A stretch of DNA of 64,000 nt, taken from contig CALGUK010000039.1 in the NCBI GenBank assembly GCA_937920235.1, forward strand, positions 1-64,000, written 5' to 3'. The notes under the pieces are model-generated. The model was not told where the DNA came from, ran no database searches, and was given only the letters and a program-made list of their open reading frames with translations. The stretch's first letter is position 1. Each line of letters begins with the position of its first letter. Shown in pieces: positions 52,281 to 61,055 of this stretch. The position numbers and the translations under genes were made by a program. This stretch comes from an uncultured Clostridia bacterium (GTDB lineage Bacteria > Bacillota > Clostridia > Oscillospirales > Acutalibacteraceae).

Positions 52281-53156
52281 TTATTCCTTTTTCGTTGAAA
52301 TTTCATTCCAAAGAGTAAATCCGAGGATAAGTGCTCCGCCTATTATCTGCATTATCGTCATTTTTTCATTGAGGACGACGACGGATATGAGGACTGCCAC
52401 AAGAGGATCAATATAGCTTAAAATCGCGGCCTTTTGTCCGGGAAGCTCCTTGAGTGATGAAAAATACAAGCAGTATGTCACTCCTGTATGAACAAATCCT
52501 ATTACAAGCAGGAATATCCAGCCTTTTTTATCAAGAGTATTGAGGTTGATACCGTCCGTCAGTAAAACATACGGAACAAGCACCGCTATTGCCGCAAGGA
52601 ACTGCAGAAATGTACGATGGATACCGTCAACATTTTTTATAAATTTATTTATCAAAATAACCGTTGCATAAAGTGCAGCCGCACCGAGACCGAAAAGTAT
52701 TCCCTTAAAATGACTGCTTCCGTGACTCAGATCGCCAATACCCGTTATCAGCACTATTCCCAGGGTTGACATAATGAAGCATATCCACTGTTTTGCACTC
52801 ATTTTTTCTTTGAAGAGCACAGGACAGGCAACGGTAACTATAACTGGAGCAAAATAATAGCTCAGAGTAGCCACCGAAACCGTTGTGTACTTATATGCTT
52901 CAAAAAGAAAAATCCAGTTAAATCCCATTGCAATGCCGGATAACATCAAAAGCGGTATTTCTTTTTTTATCCTTGAAAAAGGTATTTTCTGCTTGGTTAT
53001 CAAAAGAAAAAGTCCGATTAGTATTGCCGCAAGTACCGCACGGTAAAGAGCAATTTCACCTGACGGCAAGGGAATATTTCGCACAAAAAGTCCTATTGTA
53101 CCGAAAACGGTCATTGATATTACAAGCATTCTTCTTGCATTTAATGTTTTTTTCAT
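52281..53156 (-). CDS. EamA/DMT-family transporter
   Basis: 291 residues from ATG 53156, preceded by GGAGAT; a longer reading from 53195 lacks such a site. Ten hydrophobic helices form two EamA repeats: first about 10-135, second about 145-285, the latter with 'GILFGLGAAALYATVILINKF' and 'LSYIDPLVAVLISVVVLNEKMT'. The family exports amino acids and other metabolites. Single gene, divergent from the FkbM gene. Substrate unknown. Confidence 0.9.
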   Translation of the reverse strand: MKKTLNARRMLVISMTVFGTIGLFVRNIPLPSGEIALYRAVLAAILIGLFLLITKQKIPFSRIKKEIPLLMLSGIAMGFNWIFLFEAYKYTTVSVATLSYYFAPVIVTVACPVLFKEKMSAKQWICFIMSTLGIVLITGIGDLSHGSSHFKGILFGLGAAALYATVILINKFIKNVDGIHRTFLQFLAAIAVLVPYVLLTDGINLNTLDKKGWIFLLVIGFVHTGVTYCLYFSSLKELPGQKAAILSYIDPLVAVLISVVVLNEKMTIMQIIGGALILGFTLWNEISTKKE

Positions 53157-53244
53157 AAATAAATCTCCGCGCTGTATTTGAAACATTATTTTCACAGGTA
53201 TGGAAATATTTTACAGCAGTGCGGAAATATCGTCAACTGTTTTA

Positions 53245-53273
53245 TTGTAAATAAGCATAAAATGTGGTATTAT
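53245..53273 (+). promoter_or_regulatory. Promoter for FkbM/HAD operon
   Basis: TTGTAA (53245-53250), 17 bases, TATTAT (53268-53273), 31 bases before the GTG start. Confidence 0.6.
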
Positions 53274-53304
53274 TTTATACAGATACTGAAAAGGCGGTGA
53301 AGAT

Positions 53305-54357
53305 GTGTTTGAAAAGCTGTCAGCCGAAAAATCAAGCTGGGAAATTTTAGGTGAATCCGCCCTGCCCGTTGTTGTTTACGGCACGGGAAACGGTGCGGAC
53401 AAGGTTTTTGACGAATTTGAAAGGCTACACATTAAGGTTTCTGCCGTGGCGGCAAGCGATGGATTTGTGCGGAAACGAAGCTTCCGCGGATTCGAGGTCA
53501 AGTCATTTTCACAACTTGAAAAAGAACTCGGTGATTTTATCATCGCGCCCGCTTTTGCAAGTCCGCGTCCCGAGGTTATCGCATATTTCAAGTCTTTAGC
53601 ACTACACCATAAGATAATAATGCCTTCTGTTCCCATATATGAAAGCGAAATATTCAACAAGGATTTTCTCAATAATAATCTCGAATCAATTCACCTGGCC
53701 TTTTCGCGTCTTGCGGATAATCAGTCAAAAAAGGTCTTTGAAAATATAATACATTTTCAGATTACGGGTAATCCGGATTACTGTTTTGACTGTGAAACCT
53801 CAAAAGACGAAGCATTCGGGATTCTCGGTTTAGGGGAAAATGAAAGTTTCCTCGACCTAGGAGCTTATCGCGGAGATACGGTTGAAGAATTCCTGAAATA
53901 CGCCGTATCATACAAAAAAATTGTTGCTGTCGAGCCCGATGCAAAAACATTCGGAAAGTTGAAACAGAACTGCACGAATCTTGAAAACTGCATATTGCTT
54001 AACAATGCAATCTGGAGTGAGAAATGCATGCTTACCTTTGAGGGTAACAAGGGCCGCGGCGGTTCTGCCGGTTCATACGGTCAAGAAGCAGAGGCAATCA
54101 CGGTTGATAATATTACAGAGAAATACGGCACTTTTACTTATATCAAAGCTGATATTGAGGGTGCGGAAAACGAAATGCTTAAGGGTGCAAAAATCACATT
54201 AAATCAGAAACCCGCATTATGTATTGCGGCATATCATAAAAGCGAGGATATTTTTTCTCTTGTCAACAAAATATACGAGATCAACAACAACTATAAAATA
54301 TACCTTCGTCATCATCCCCATATTTCTTTCTGGGATACAAATCTTTATTGCATATAG
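53305..54357 (+). CDS. FkbM-family methyltransferase
   Basis: 350 residues from GTG 53305 (AAGGCGG upstream). The first 130 residues form a Rossmann-like sugar-nucleotide-type domain ('VVVYGTGNGADKVFDEFE'). The FkbM domain follows with SAM motif 'SFLDLGAYRGDTVEEFLKY', acidic 'VAVEPDAKTFGKLKQN', and 'YIKADIEGAENEMLKGAK'. FkbM enzymes O-methylate sugars or antibiotics; with this N-terminal part they occur near surface polysaccharide genes. First gene of an operon with two HAD phosphatases (9 and 1 base gaps). Confidence 0.87.
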   Translation: MFEKLSAEKSSWEILGESALPVVVYGTGNGADKVFDEFERLHIKVSAVAASDGFVRKRSFRGFEVKSFSQLEKELGDFIIAPAFASPRPEVIAYFKSLALHHKIIMPSVPIYESEIFNKDFLNNNLESIHLAFSRLADNQSKKVFENIIHFQITGNPDYCFDCETSKDEAFGILGLGENESFLDLGAYRGDTVEEFLKYAVSYKKIVAVEPDAKTFGKLKQNCTNLENCILLNNAIWSEKCMLTFEGNKGRGGSAGSYGQEAEAITVDNITEKYGTFTYIKADIEGAENEMLKGAKITLNQKPALCIAAYHKSEDIFSLVNKIYEINNNYKIYLRHHPHISFWDTNLYCI

Positions 54358-54366
54358 GAGTATAAA

Positions 54367-55209
54367 ATGAGTATAAAACTTATTGTTACCGATCTTGACG
54401 GTACATTTTTAAAAAGCGACCATATCACTATTCCGCAGGAAAATATCGATGCCTTTCGCAGAGCTCACGAGATGGGTATTAAGATAGCCGTTGCCAGCGG
54501 AAGAACAAAAATACTTACCGATTATCTTATGGAGCAACTCCCCTTTCTTGACTATCTTATAACCTCAAACGGCGCGGTTACACAAGATATGCATACGGGC
54601 AAAACGGTTTGCTCTTTTCTTATGAGCAATACACTCTCGACAGAAATTTTTAATATTCTGCATGAATATAGTCTCATCTATGAAATCTATTTTAACGGTG
54701 AATGTTACATGAATTCTGACAGCTACTCCTGTTTTAATGAAAACAACGTATCACCGCATATATATAAGCTTCTGGTAAATTTCATCAACGAGGTTCCCGA
54801 TCTTAAAACACTTATAGGCAACGGCGGGATTGAGAAGCTTAACATCCTTTCACTTACGGACAGGGAGAGAAGTGAAATTGAGGAAAAGGTACGACTCAAA
54901 GGCGAAGTGGCATTTGCCTCATCGTTTCCTGTTGGTGAGAGTCGTAACGGCAACCTGGAAATGACTGATATCAAGGCTACAAAGGGATTTGCGGTCAAGG
55001 GAATTGCCGAGTCGCTCGGTATCGGTAAAGAAAGCATTATGTGTTTCGGTGACGGTGAAAATGACTGCCCGATGCTTGAATTTGCAGACTTCTCATTTGC
55101 AATGAAAAACGGCAGTGAAATTGCAATCAGAACCGCAAAGTATGTTACGGACAGCAACGATGACGGCGGAGTTGCCAAAGCAATAAATAAATATATCTTC
55201 GGTGAATGA
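54367..55209 (+). CDS. Cof-type HAD-IIB phosphatase
   Basis: 280 residues. HAD motif I 'VTDLDGTFLKSD' (residues 7-18), motif II 'ASGRT' near 42, the IIB cap (about 85-200), motif III Lys in 'DIKATKGFAVKGI' and motif IV 'MCFGDGENDCPML'. Cof proteins dephosphorylate sugar phosphates or cofactor phosphates such as FMN and HMP-PP. Ends 1 base before the next start. Confidence 0.92.
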   Translation: MSIKLIVTDLDGTFLKSDHITIPQENIDAFRRAHEMGIKIAVASGRTKILTDYLMEQLPFLDYLITSNGAVTQDMHTGKTVCSFLMSNTLSTEIFNILHEYSLIYEIYFNGECYMNSDSYSCFNENNVSPHIYKLLVNFINEVPDLKTLIGNGGIEKLNILSLTDRERSEIEEKVRLKGEVAFASSFPVGESRNGNLEMTDIKATKGFAVKGIAESLGIGKESIMCFGDGENDCPMLEFADFSFAMKNGSEIAIRTAKYVTDSNDDGGVAKAINKYIFGE

Positions 55210-55210
55210 A

Positions 55211-55858
55211 ATGGATATAAATAAATTCAAGGGAGCAATTTTTGATCTGGACGGCACACTTTTTGACTCAATGGGAATATGGAAGGATGTTGACATTGCA
55301 TTTTTTGAAAAAAGAAAAATAAAGATGCCGAATGATTATCAGGAATGTATTAAGGATATGCACTTTACAACAATGGCTGTTTACACTAAAGAGAGATTTA
55401 ACCTGTCTGATGATATAGATGATATTATGGACGAGTGGTGTGAGTTATGCTATGATAAATATGCAAATGAAATTACTCTAAAGAGCGGTTGCCTTGAGTT
55501 CCTTTTACAGCTTAAAAGGTGCGGTGTCAAGCTTGCTTTTGCAACTGCAAACACTACAGATCTTAGTGAGGCATGTCTCAAATCCAATAAAATTGCAGGA
55601 TTATTTGACACCTGTTCTTATCTTCATGAAACCGACAGTGACAAAAGCGAGCCCGATGTATATTTGCTGGCATGCAAAAGGCTTGGTCTGAATCCCTGTG
55701 ACTGCATAGTGTTTGAAGATATACTCCCGGGTATTAGGGGTGCAAAAAAAGGCGGATTCACAGTTTGTGGTGTATATGACAAAAGCTCTGCCGACGATGA
55801 AGAATCCATAAAAAAAATTGCTGATCACTATATAAAATCCTTTGAGGAATTGATATAA
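55211..55858 (+). CDS. HAD-IA phosphatase, beta-phosphoglucomutase/YniC-like
   Basis: 215 residues from ATG 55211 (GGTGA upstream; an in-frame GTG at 55202 is inside the preceding gene). Motif I 'AIFDLDGTLFDSMGIW', a small four-helix cap (about 15-85), motif II in 'FATANTTD', Lys in 'SDKSEPDVYLLA', and 'VFEDILPGIRGAKKGG' as motif IV. The family includes sugar-phosphate phosphatases and beta-phosphoglucomutase. Last gene of the FkbM/HAD operon. Confidence 0.9.
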   Translation: MDINKFKGAIFDLDGTLFDSMGIWKDVDIAFFEKRKIKMPNDYQECIKDMHFTTMAVYTKERFNLSDDIDDIMDEWCELCYDKYANEITLKSGCLEFLLQLKRCGVKLAFATANTTDLSEACLKSNKIAGLFDTCSYLHETDSDKSEPDVYLLACKRLGLNPCDCIVFEDILPGIRGAKKGGFTVCGVYDKSSADDEESIKKIADHYIKSFEELI

Positions 55859-55939
55859 TATGTTCATTAGCACTTTACAAATTGTCAAAAAAGGTCTATT
55901 ATATATGTATAGAAATATATTTAGAAAGAAGAATGATAT

Positions 55940-56512
55940 ATGGAAAAACCAGTTTTAGTTGAAACAAGCGCAAGACATGCTCATATTTCAAAAGAGCATC
56001 TTGAAATTCTCTTCGGTGAGGGTTATGAACTCACCAAAAAAAAGGACTTATCACAGCCGGGTCAGTATGCATGTGAAGAAAGAATTGCCGTTATCGGACC
56101 TAAAGGTCAGTTCCCCGGTGTTTCAATTCTCGGTCCCGTAAGACCGGCAACTCAGGTTGAAATTTCAGCCTCAGATGCACGTTCAATCGGAGTTGCTGCA
56201 GTTGTCAGAGAATCCGGCGACATCGCAGGTACTCCCGGTTGCAAAATTGTTGGCCCCAAGGGTGAAATTGAGATTGAAAACGGTGTTATCGTTGCAAAAA
56301 GACATATACATATGACCCCCGATGATGCTGAAAAATACGGCCTTCAGGATAAGCAGGTTGTTGAGGTTAAGGTTTCATCAGACGACAGAACTCTCACATT
56401 CGGTGACGTTGTTGTTCGTGTCAATCCCAACTTTGCACTTGCAATGCACATTGATACTGATGAGTCAAATGCTGCTCTGTGCAAACCCGGCACAATGGGT
56501 ATAATACTTTAA
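55940..56512 (+). CDS. pduL: PduL-type phosphate acyltransferase (phosphotransacetylase/propanoylase)
   Basis: 190 residues, two similar halves. Zinc-ligand motifs 'ETSARHAHISKEHLE' (residues 8-22) and 'VAKRHIHMTPDDAEKYGL' (about 120-137), and 'GPKGQFPGVSILGPVRPATQVEIS' between them, are all diagnostic. The enzyme exchanges phosphate with CoA on acetyl- or propionyl-CoA. Microcompartment versions carry an extra N-terminal targeting helix; this one begins directly at the core, and no shell genes are present, so a cytoplasmic Pta role is more likely. Lactaldehyde from fucose could feed it, but linking enzymes are not in the window. Confidence 0.9.
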   Translation: MEKPVLVETSARHAHISKEHLEILFGEGYELTKKKDLSQPGQYACEERIAVIGPKGQFPGVSILGPVRPATQVEISASDARSIGVAAVVRESGDIAGTPGCKIVGPKGEIEIENGVIVAKRHIHMTPDDAEKYGLQDKQVVEVKVSSDDRTLTFGDVVVRVNPNFALAMHIDTDESNAALCKPGTMGIIL

Positions 56513-56576
56513 TGTTAGAAATATCACAATGATATTTTAACCTTGAAAGCATCTCTACAATATGATATTATATAAA

Positions 56577-56613
56577 TCGGCAATTATGTTTCTGTTAATT
56601 GCCGACTTTTTTT
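56577..56613 (+). terminator. Terminator after pduL
   Basis: TCGGCAATTA (56577-56586) pairs with TAATTGCCGA (56596-56605), followed by seven Ts; it overlaps the stop of the convergent membrane-protein gene. Confidence 0.85.
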
Positions 56614-57446
56614 ATGCTTGTCGAAAAATAAAATATTATCGGTTTTTCTGATGAATGTTTGAAAAATCTCTTTTTTTCTGTCGAATTTAAATAATACCAT
56701 TTACCCGTATTCAAATACGGCAAAACATAAAACACAGGTAACAGAAAAACACAGCAGACAACCCATCCTGAAAAAGAAAGGCAATACAGCGAATACGGAA
56801 CACATCGGTTTTCCATATTAAGAATGCTTTTCTCAATAATTTTCAACGGATTTTTTTCTTCATTATTCAAAATTATTTGTGAGCACAGTGCATATCTTTT
56901 CAACGTAACAAACAGAAAAAGCACTCCTGTTATGAATAATAAAACGGATGAAACAAAAAGGGTTAAATTCACGTTAAAACCATAATTTTCATAACGATAA
57001 CCGTAAATCAAAAGTGCAGTAACCAACACACAGGGTGAAAGATATAAGGCTGACCAGCTTATCTTCAGTAAAAAAACTATTGTTGACACGGCTGAAAACC
57101 TCAGATATTGTTTAGCAGTAAGAGCTTTTATACACTTGAAAAAAGAAGCTTCTGCCCTACCCGTACTTGATCTGAAGAATTTTTCTTTCACAAGGCTGGC
57201 ACTTTGCAATATAAAAAGAGATAATACAAGTGAAAGCAGAATAACCGATATACGAATAATATTATCGATACGATAACCCTGAATACTAATATTAAACTCG
57301 GTATTTTTCAATAAAACAAAGAAATAATAATCAGAGACAGAGAGTAATAAAATTATCAAAAACGGAAAAAGTGACACAGCAGTATATCTTATATACTTAC
57401 CTGAAATTTTCCTTTTGGTATATAGCTTAAGTTCTGACAACGACAT
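56595..57446 (-). CDS. Polytopic membrane protein of unknown function
   Basis: 283 residues with about six hydrophobic spans (near 20-40, 63-85, 118-138, 160-185, 225-250). Basic loops and a 'KLYTKRKISGKYIRY' start suggest the N-terminus is inside. It vaguely resembles DUF975-type integral membrane proteins, but I cannot assign a family. Divergent from glmS with only 65 bases between. Confidence 0.75.
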   Translation of the reverse strand: MSLSELKLYTKRKISGKYIRYTAVSLFPFLIILLLSVSDYYFFVLLKNTEFNISIQGYRIDNIIRISVILLSLVLSLFILQSASLVKEKFFRSSTGRAEASFFKCIKALTAKQYLRFSAVSTIVFLLKISWSALYLSPCVLVTALLIYGYRYENYGFNVNLTLFVSSVLLFITGVLFLFVTLKRYALCSQIILNNEEKNPLKIIEKSILNMENRCVPYSLYCLSFSGWVVCCVFLLPVFYVLPYLNTGKWYYLNSTEKKRFFKHSSEKPIIFYFSTSIKKVGN

Positions 57447-57511
57447 TTACTTTCACCTCTCGTAATTATTATTTACATAAATATTATTTTTAATACTTAA
57501 GGAGATTTTTT

Positions 57512-59329
57512 ATGTGCGGAATAGTTGGATTTGTTGGTGAGGAGCAGGCTGCTCCTATTCTTATTGAAGGCTTACGCCGTCTTGAATATCGCGGATATGA
57601 CTCGGCAGGCATTGCAGTCAAGGGCGATAATGTCACGGTTGTCAAGGAAAAGGGCAGAATCGATAATCTTCAGGCTTCTGTTAATGAGATTAATCCATGC
57701 GGTACAATAGGTATAGGTCACACACGTTGGGCAACCCACGGAGCTCCGGATAAAATCAATGCTCACCCACACAAATCAATGAACGGTGTGGTAACACTTG
57801 TTCATAACGGTATTATCGAAAACTATATTGAGCTTAAAAACGAGCTTATCGAAAAGGGATATGTATTCAGCTCACAAACGGATACTGAGGTTATTGCTCA
57901 GCTCTATGACAGTTTATTTGACGGTGATGCTCTTGCAACTCTTATAAAAACAGCAAAGCGTCTTGAGGGTTCATACGCAGTGGCGATGATTGTCAAGGGA
58001 TACGATGACAAGGTTTTTGCAATGAAAAAAGACAGTCCTATGATTGTTGGCAAAGGCGACGGTCAGAACTATCTTGCATCCGATATTCCCGCTATACTCC
58101 CCTATACAAGAGACTGCTATATTGTAAACGACGGAGAGTTTATTGAAATAGCCAAAGATAATATCCGTGTTTTTAATGACAATGCAGAGGAAAAGGAAAT
58201 TGAGATAAAAACCATCAATCTTAGTATTGACGCTGCCGAAAAAGGCGGATACGACTACTTTATGGCAAAAGAAATCTACGAACAGCCAAAGGCAGTCAGA
58301 GATACTGTTTCTCCTCTTATCAAGGACGGAAAAATTGTTCTCCCCTTCCAATTCCCCGAAAACTTTATCAAAAATCTGAACCGAGTTTACATCGTTGCCT
58401 GCGGCAGTGCATATCATGTCGGTGTAACAGCCAAGTATATCATTGAGGATATGGTCAGAGTTCCTGTTATGGTTGACATTGCAAGTGAATTCAGATACAG
58501 AAATCCGATAATCGGAAAAGGTGACCTTTGCATCTTCGTCAGCCAGTCCGGTGAAACAGCAGATACTCTCGCCTCTCTTCGTGAAGCAAAGGCACGCGGT
58601 GCATTCACAATGTCCATCGTAAATGTACTTTTCAGTACAATCGCAAGAGAAAGTGACGGTGTAATTTATACTAATGCCGGTGCAGAAATTGCTGTTGCCA
58701 CCACAAAGGCATTTTCTGCTCAGTTAGGTGTTGCATACGCTCTTTCAGCATATATGGCTCACGAAAAAGGGCTTTTGAATGACGATGAACTCAAATCATT
58801 TACAGATGAAATTCTTGAGTTACCCGAAAAAATCAAAACAGCACTTGGTTGCGATATAATCACATCAGAACTTGCAAAGCATATTGCAACAAAAGAGCAT
58901 ATGTTCTTTATAGGCCGAGGAATTGATTATCCTCTCTGTCTTGAAGGTTCACTCAAATTGAAAGAAATATCCTATATTCACTGTGAAGGCTACGGTGCCG
59001 GCGAACTCAAGCACGGTACAATTTCCCTTGTTGAGCCCGGAACAGTTGTTGCCGCTGTTGCAACAGACGATTCACTTTACGGAAAGATGGTTTCAAACAT
59101 CAAAGAAGTTCACGCAAGAGGCGCTTATGTAATCGCTGTTGTAAAGGAGGGTACAGACGGAATCGAAGAAATTGCCGACAAGGTAATCTATATTCCGAAG
59201 GCTTCGAGATATCTCACTCCGTCACTTACGGTCATACCGTTACAGCTTCTTGCTTATCATACAACTGTTGAGCGCGGTCTTGATGTTGACAAGCCGAGAA
59301 ATCTTGCCAAATCTGTTACAGTCGAATAA
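57512..59329 (+). CDS. glmS: Glutamine--fructose-6-phosphate aminotransferase
   Basis: 605 residues. The class II amidotransferase domain starts with the catalytic Cys2 ('MCGIVGFVG') and runs to about 225, with 'HTRWATHG' and 'HNGIIENY'. Two SIS sugar-isomerase domains follow ('ACGSAYHVG', 'VSQSGETADT', 'IGRGIDYPLCLEGSLKLKEISYIHCEGY'), and the typical end 'DKPRNLAKSVTVE' is present. It makes glucosamine-6-phosphate for peptidoglycan. The 65-base upstream gap is too short for a glmS ribozyme, so control must differ from Bacillus. Confidence 0.98.
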   Translation: MCGIVGFVGEEQAAPILIEGLRRLEYRGYDSAGIAVKGDNVTVVKEKGRIDNLQASVNEINPCGTIGIGHTRWATHGAPDKINAHPHKSMNGVVTLVHNGIIENYIELKNELIEKGYVFSSQTDTEVIAQLYDSLFDGDALATLIKTAKRLEGSYAVAMIVKGYDDKVFAMKKDSPMIVGKGDGQNYLASDIPAILPYTRDCYIVNDGEFIEIAKDNIRVFNDNAEEKEIEIKTINLSIDAAEKGGYDYFMAKEIYEQPKAVRDTVSPLIKDGKIVLPFQFPENFIKNLNRVYIVACGSAYHVGVTAKYIIEDMVRVPVMVDIASEFRYRNPIIGKGDLCIFVSQSGETADTLASLREAKARGAFTMSIVNVLFSTIARESDGVIYTNAGAEIAVATTKAFSAQLGVAYALSAYMAHEKGLLNDDELKSFTDEILELPEKIKTALGCDIITSELAKHIATKEHMFFIGRGIDYPLCLEGSLKLKEISYIHCEGYGAGELKHGTISLVEPGTVVAAVATDDSLYGKMVSNIKEVHARGAYVIAVVKEGTDGIEEIADKVIYIPKASRYLTPSLTVIPLQLLAYHTTVERGLDVDKPRNLAKSVTVE

Positions 59330-59345
59330 AACTTATTATAAAACC

Positions 59346-59380
59346 AAAAACTCCTGCTCATAATATGAGTGGGAGTTTTT
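59346..59380 (+). terminator. Terminator after glmS
   Basis: AAAAACTCC...GGAGTTTTT outer stem with CTCAT/ATGAG inner stem, then TTTTTG. Confidence 0.88.
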
Positions 59381-59426
59381 GTATTCCCTGCAAGGTCTGT
59401 ACATAAACAGTAAAGGAAGATTGAAA

Positions 59427-60197
59427 TTGCAGTACAGCAGGGTTGAAATTTGTGGCGTAAACACATCAAAGCTTAAGGTTCTTAAGGAGGCGGAGAAGGT
59501 TGAGTTGCTCAAAAAAATCAAGGAAAACGGTGATGAAAATGCCCGTCGTGAGCTTATTGAAGGTAACCTCAGGCTTGTTCTTTCCGTAATACAAAGATTT
59601 GCCAACCGAGGAGAAAATCCCGATGATCTTTTCCAGGTCGGATGCATAGGGCTTATAAAAGCTATCGACAACTTCGACATATCGCACGATGTCCGTTTTT
59701 CAACATATGCCGTTCCAATGATAATAGGTGAAATCAGACGGTATCTCCGTGATTATAACACTATCAGAGTAAGCCGTTCCCTGCGCGACACGGCTTATCA
59801 CGCAATGCAGATTAAAGAGAGAATACAGAACTCCTTGGGCAGAGATGCCACCATTGAAGAAATTGCTGAAGAAATGGATACTGAACCTGCCGACGTGATT
59901 ATTGCGCTTGAAGCGATTGTTGACCCCATCTCGCTGTATGAGCCCGTATATTCAGACGGCGGAGATACTATTTATGTTATGGACCAGGTCGGAAGCTCAG
60001 AAAGTGATACTGACTGGCTCTCTGAAATTGCCATCAAAGAGGCAATAAACAATTTGTGTGACAGAGAAAAGCAGATTCTTCGTCTCAGATTTATGCAAGG
60101 AAAAACTCAGGTTGAGGTTGCTCGAGAAATCGGAATAAGTCAGGCCCAGGTTTCAAGGCTGGAAAAAGGTGCGATAAAAAAGGTAAAAGAATTTTGA
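59427..60197 (+). CDS. sigG: Sporulation sigma factor SigG
   Basis: About 256 residues from TTG 59427 (AAGGAAGA upstream; TTG 59421 is an alternative). The diagnostic N-terminus 'VEICGVNTSKL' (SpoIIAB-binding loop region), region 2 'NLRLVLSVIQRF..RGENPDDLFQVGCIGLIKAIDNFD' and 'FSTYAVPMIIGEIRRYLRD', and region 4 'QVEVAREIGISQAQVSRLEK' are near-identical to Bacillus SigG in my memory of the family. It directs late forespore genes. GTATT (59381-59385) and CATAAACA (59402-59409), 16 bases apart, could be a sigma-F/G-type promoter. Confidence 0.95.
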   Translation: MQYSRVEICGVNTSKLKVLKEAEKVELLKKIKENGDENARRELIEGNLRLVLSVIQRFANRGENPDDLFQVGCIGLIKAIDNFDISHDVRFSTYAVPMIIGEIRRYLRDYNTIRVSRSLRDTAYHAMQIKERIQNSLGRDATIEEIAEEMDTEPADVIIALEAIVDPISLYEPVYSDGGDTIYVMDQVGSSESDTDWLSEIAIKEAINNLCDREKQILRLRFMQGKTQVEVAREIGISQAQVSRLEKGAIKKVKEF

Positions 60198-60314
60198 AGC
60201 AAAATTCCCGATTACTGTTGTAAAAGAAGATATGAATTAACAAAAATGAATATTATATGTAATCCGCAGTCATAAAACAATCACCTGCCAAATAAAATAA
60301 ACGGGGGTGTTTTT

Positions 60315-60614
60315 ATGAACTGTTTTGTTACCGATATGAGAGAAAAAGAGGTTATAAATTTAAAGGACGGATGTCGGCTCGGTCCCGTTTGCGATGTTGA
60401 ATTTGACACTTGCTCGGGCAATATAGTTGCACTTATCATATTCGGAAAAAGCAAGCTTTTGGGGTTGATGGGGCGTTGTGACGATATAAAAATCTGTTGG
60501 AACGACATAAAAGTGATAGGCGATGACATTATTCTTGTGGATATTGACATTCCGAGGCAAGAAAAGAGCAATTCGGCAGACAATTCTCTTTCCTCTCTGT
60601 TCAGACACAGGTAA
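60315..60614 (+). CDS. YlmC/YmxH family PRC-barrel sporulation protein
   Basis: 99 residues. 'MREKEVINLKDGCRLGPVCDVEFDTCSGNIVALII' (about 7-41) is the PRC-barrel start of the YlmC/YmxH family, followed by 'IKICWNDIKVIGDDIILVDI'. The family is common in endospore formers near sporulation genes; its molecular role is unclear. The position after sigG fits. Confidence 0.88.
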   Translation: MNCFVTDMREKEVINLKDGCRLGPVCDVEFDTCSGNIVALIIFGKSKLLGLMGRCDDIKICWNDIKVIGDDIILVDIDIPRQEKSNSADNSLSSLFRHR

Positions 60615-60639
60615 TATCTTGAAAAGAAGATCATTATGT

Positions 60640-60672
60640 GATACAATAAATTGAACACACATTTATTGTATC
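60640..60672 (+). promoter_or_regulatory. Perfect 12-bp inverted repeat in the zapA leader
   Basis: GATACAATAAAT (60640-60651) pairs perfectly with ATTTATTGTATC (60661-60672) around a 9-base loop, ending just before the GGGGTG ribosome site of zapA. No T run follows, so it is an operator or leader stem rather than a terminator. Confidence 0.65.
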
Positions 60673-60686
60673 GGGGTGTAAAGTAA

Positions 60687-61055
60687 ATGAATAACAGAGT
60701 TAAGCTTACAATAAGAGGTGCCAGCTTCTATATCAGCACGGATGAAAGTGTTGAATACACCGAGGAGCTCGGCAAAAAAATTGACAGCAGACTTGCAGAG
60801 CTTCTTGACAGCGGTCTTCACATTTCTATGAGCCAGGCTGTCGTTCTTGTAGCTCTTGAAATGGCTGATCAGCTTACAAAAAGTGAGAAAGAGGTTGAGT
60901 CGCTCCGTGCTCAGATGAAGGAATATCTTGAAGACTCGGCAAAGGCAAAAACCGAAAGAGACTTCTATAAACGCGAACTCGACAGAATACGCACAGAAGC
61001 CAAATTTAAAAAGGATCAGATAAATCTTTTTGCAAAGGCCAACGATGATGAATAA
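60687..61055 (+). CDS. zapA: Cell division protein ZapA
   Basis: 122 residues. The globular head 'RVKLTIRGASFYISTDESVEYTEELGKKID' (about 3-33) and the coiled coil from about 60 to 115 are standard ZapA. It bundles FtsZ filaments at the division site. The stop overlaps the start of the U32 peptidase gene, a typical Clostridia arrangement. Confidence 0.92.
   Translation: MNNRVKLTIRGASFYISTDESVEYTEELGKKIDSRLAELLDSGLHISMSQAVVLVALEMADQLTKSEKEVESLRAQMKEYLEDSAKAKTERDFYKRELDRIRTEAKFKKDQINLFAKANDDE

Noticed and set aside
57447..57511. glmS ribozyme
   Set aside because: The gap before glmS is only 65 bases, too short for the ribozyme.
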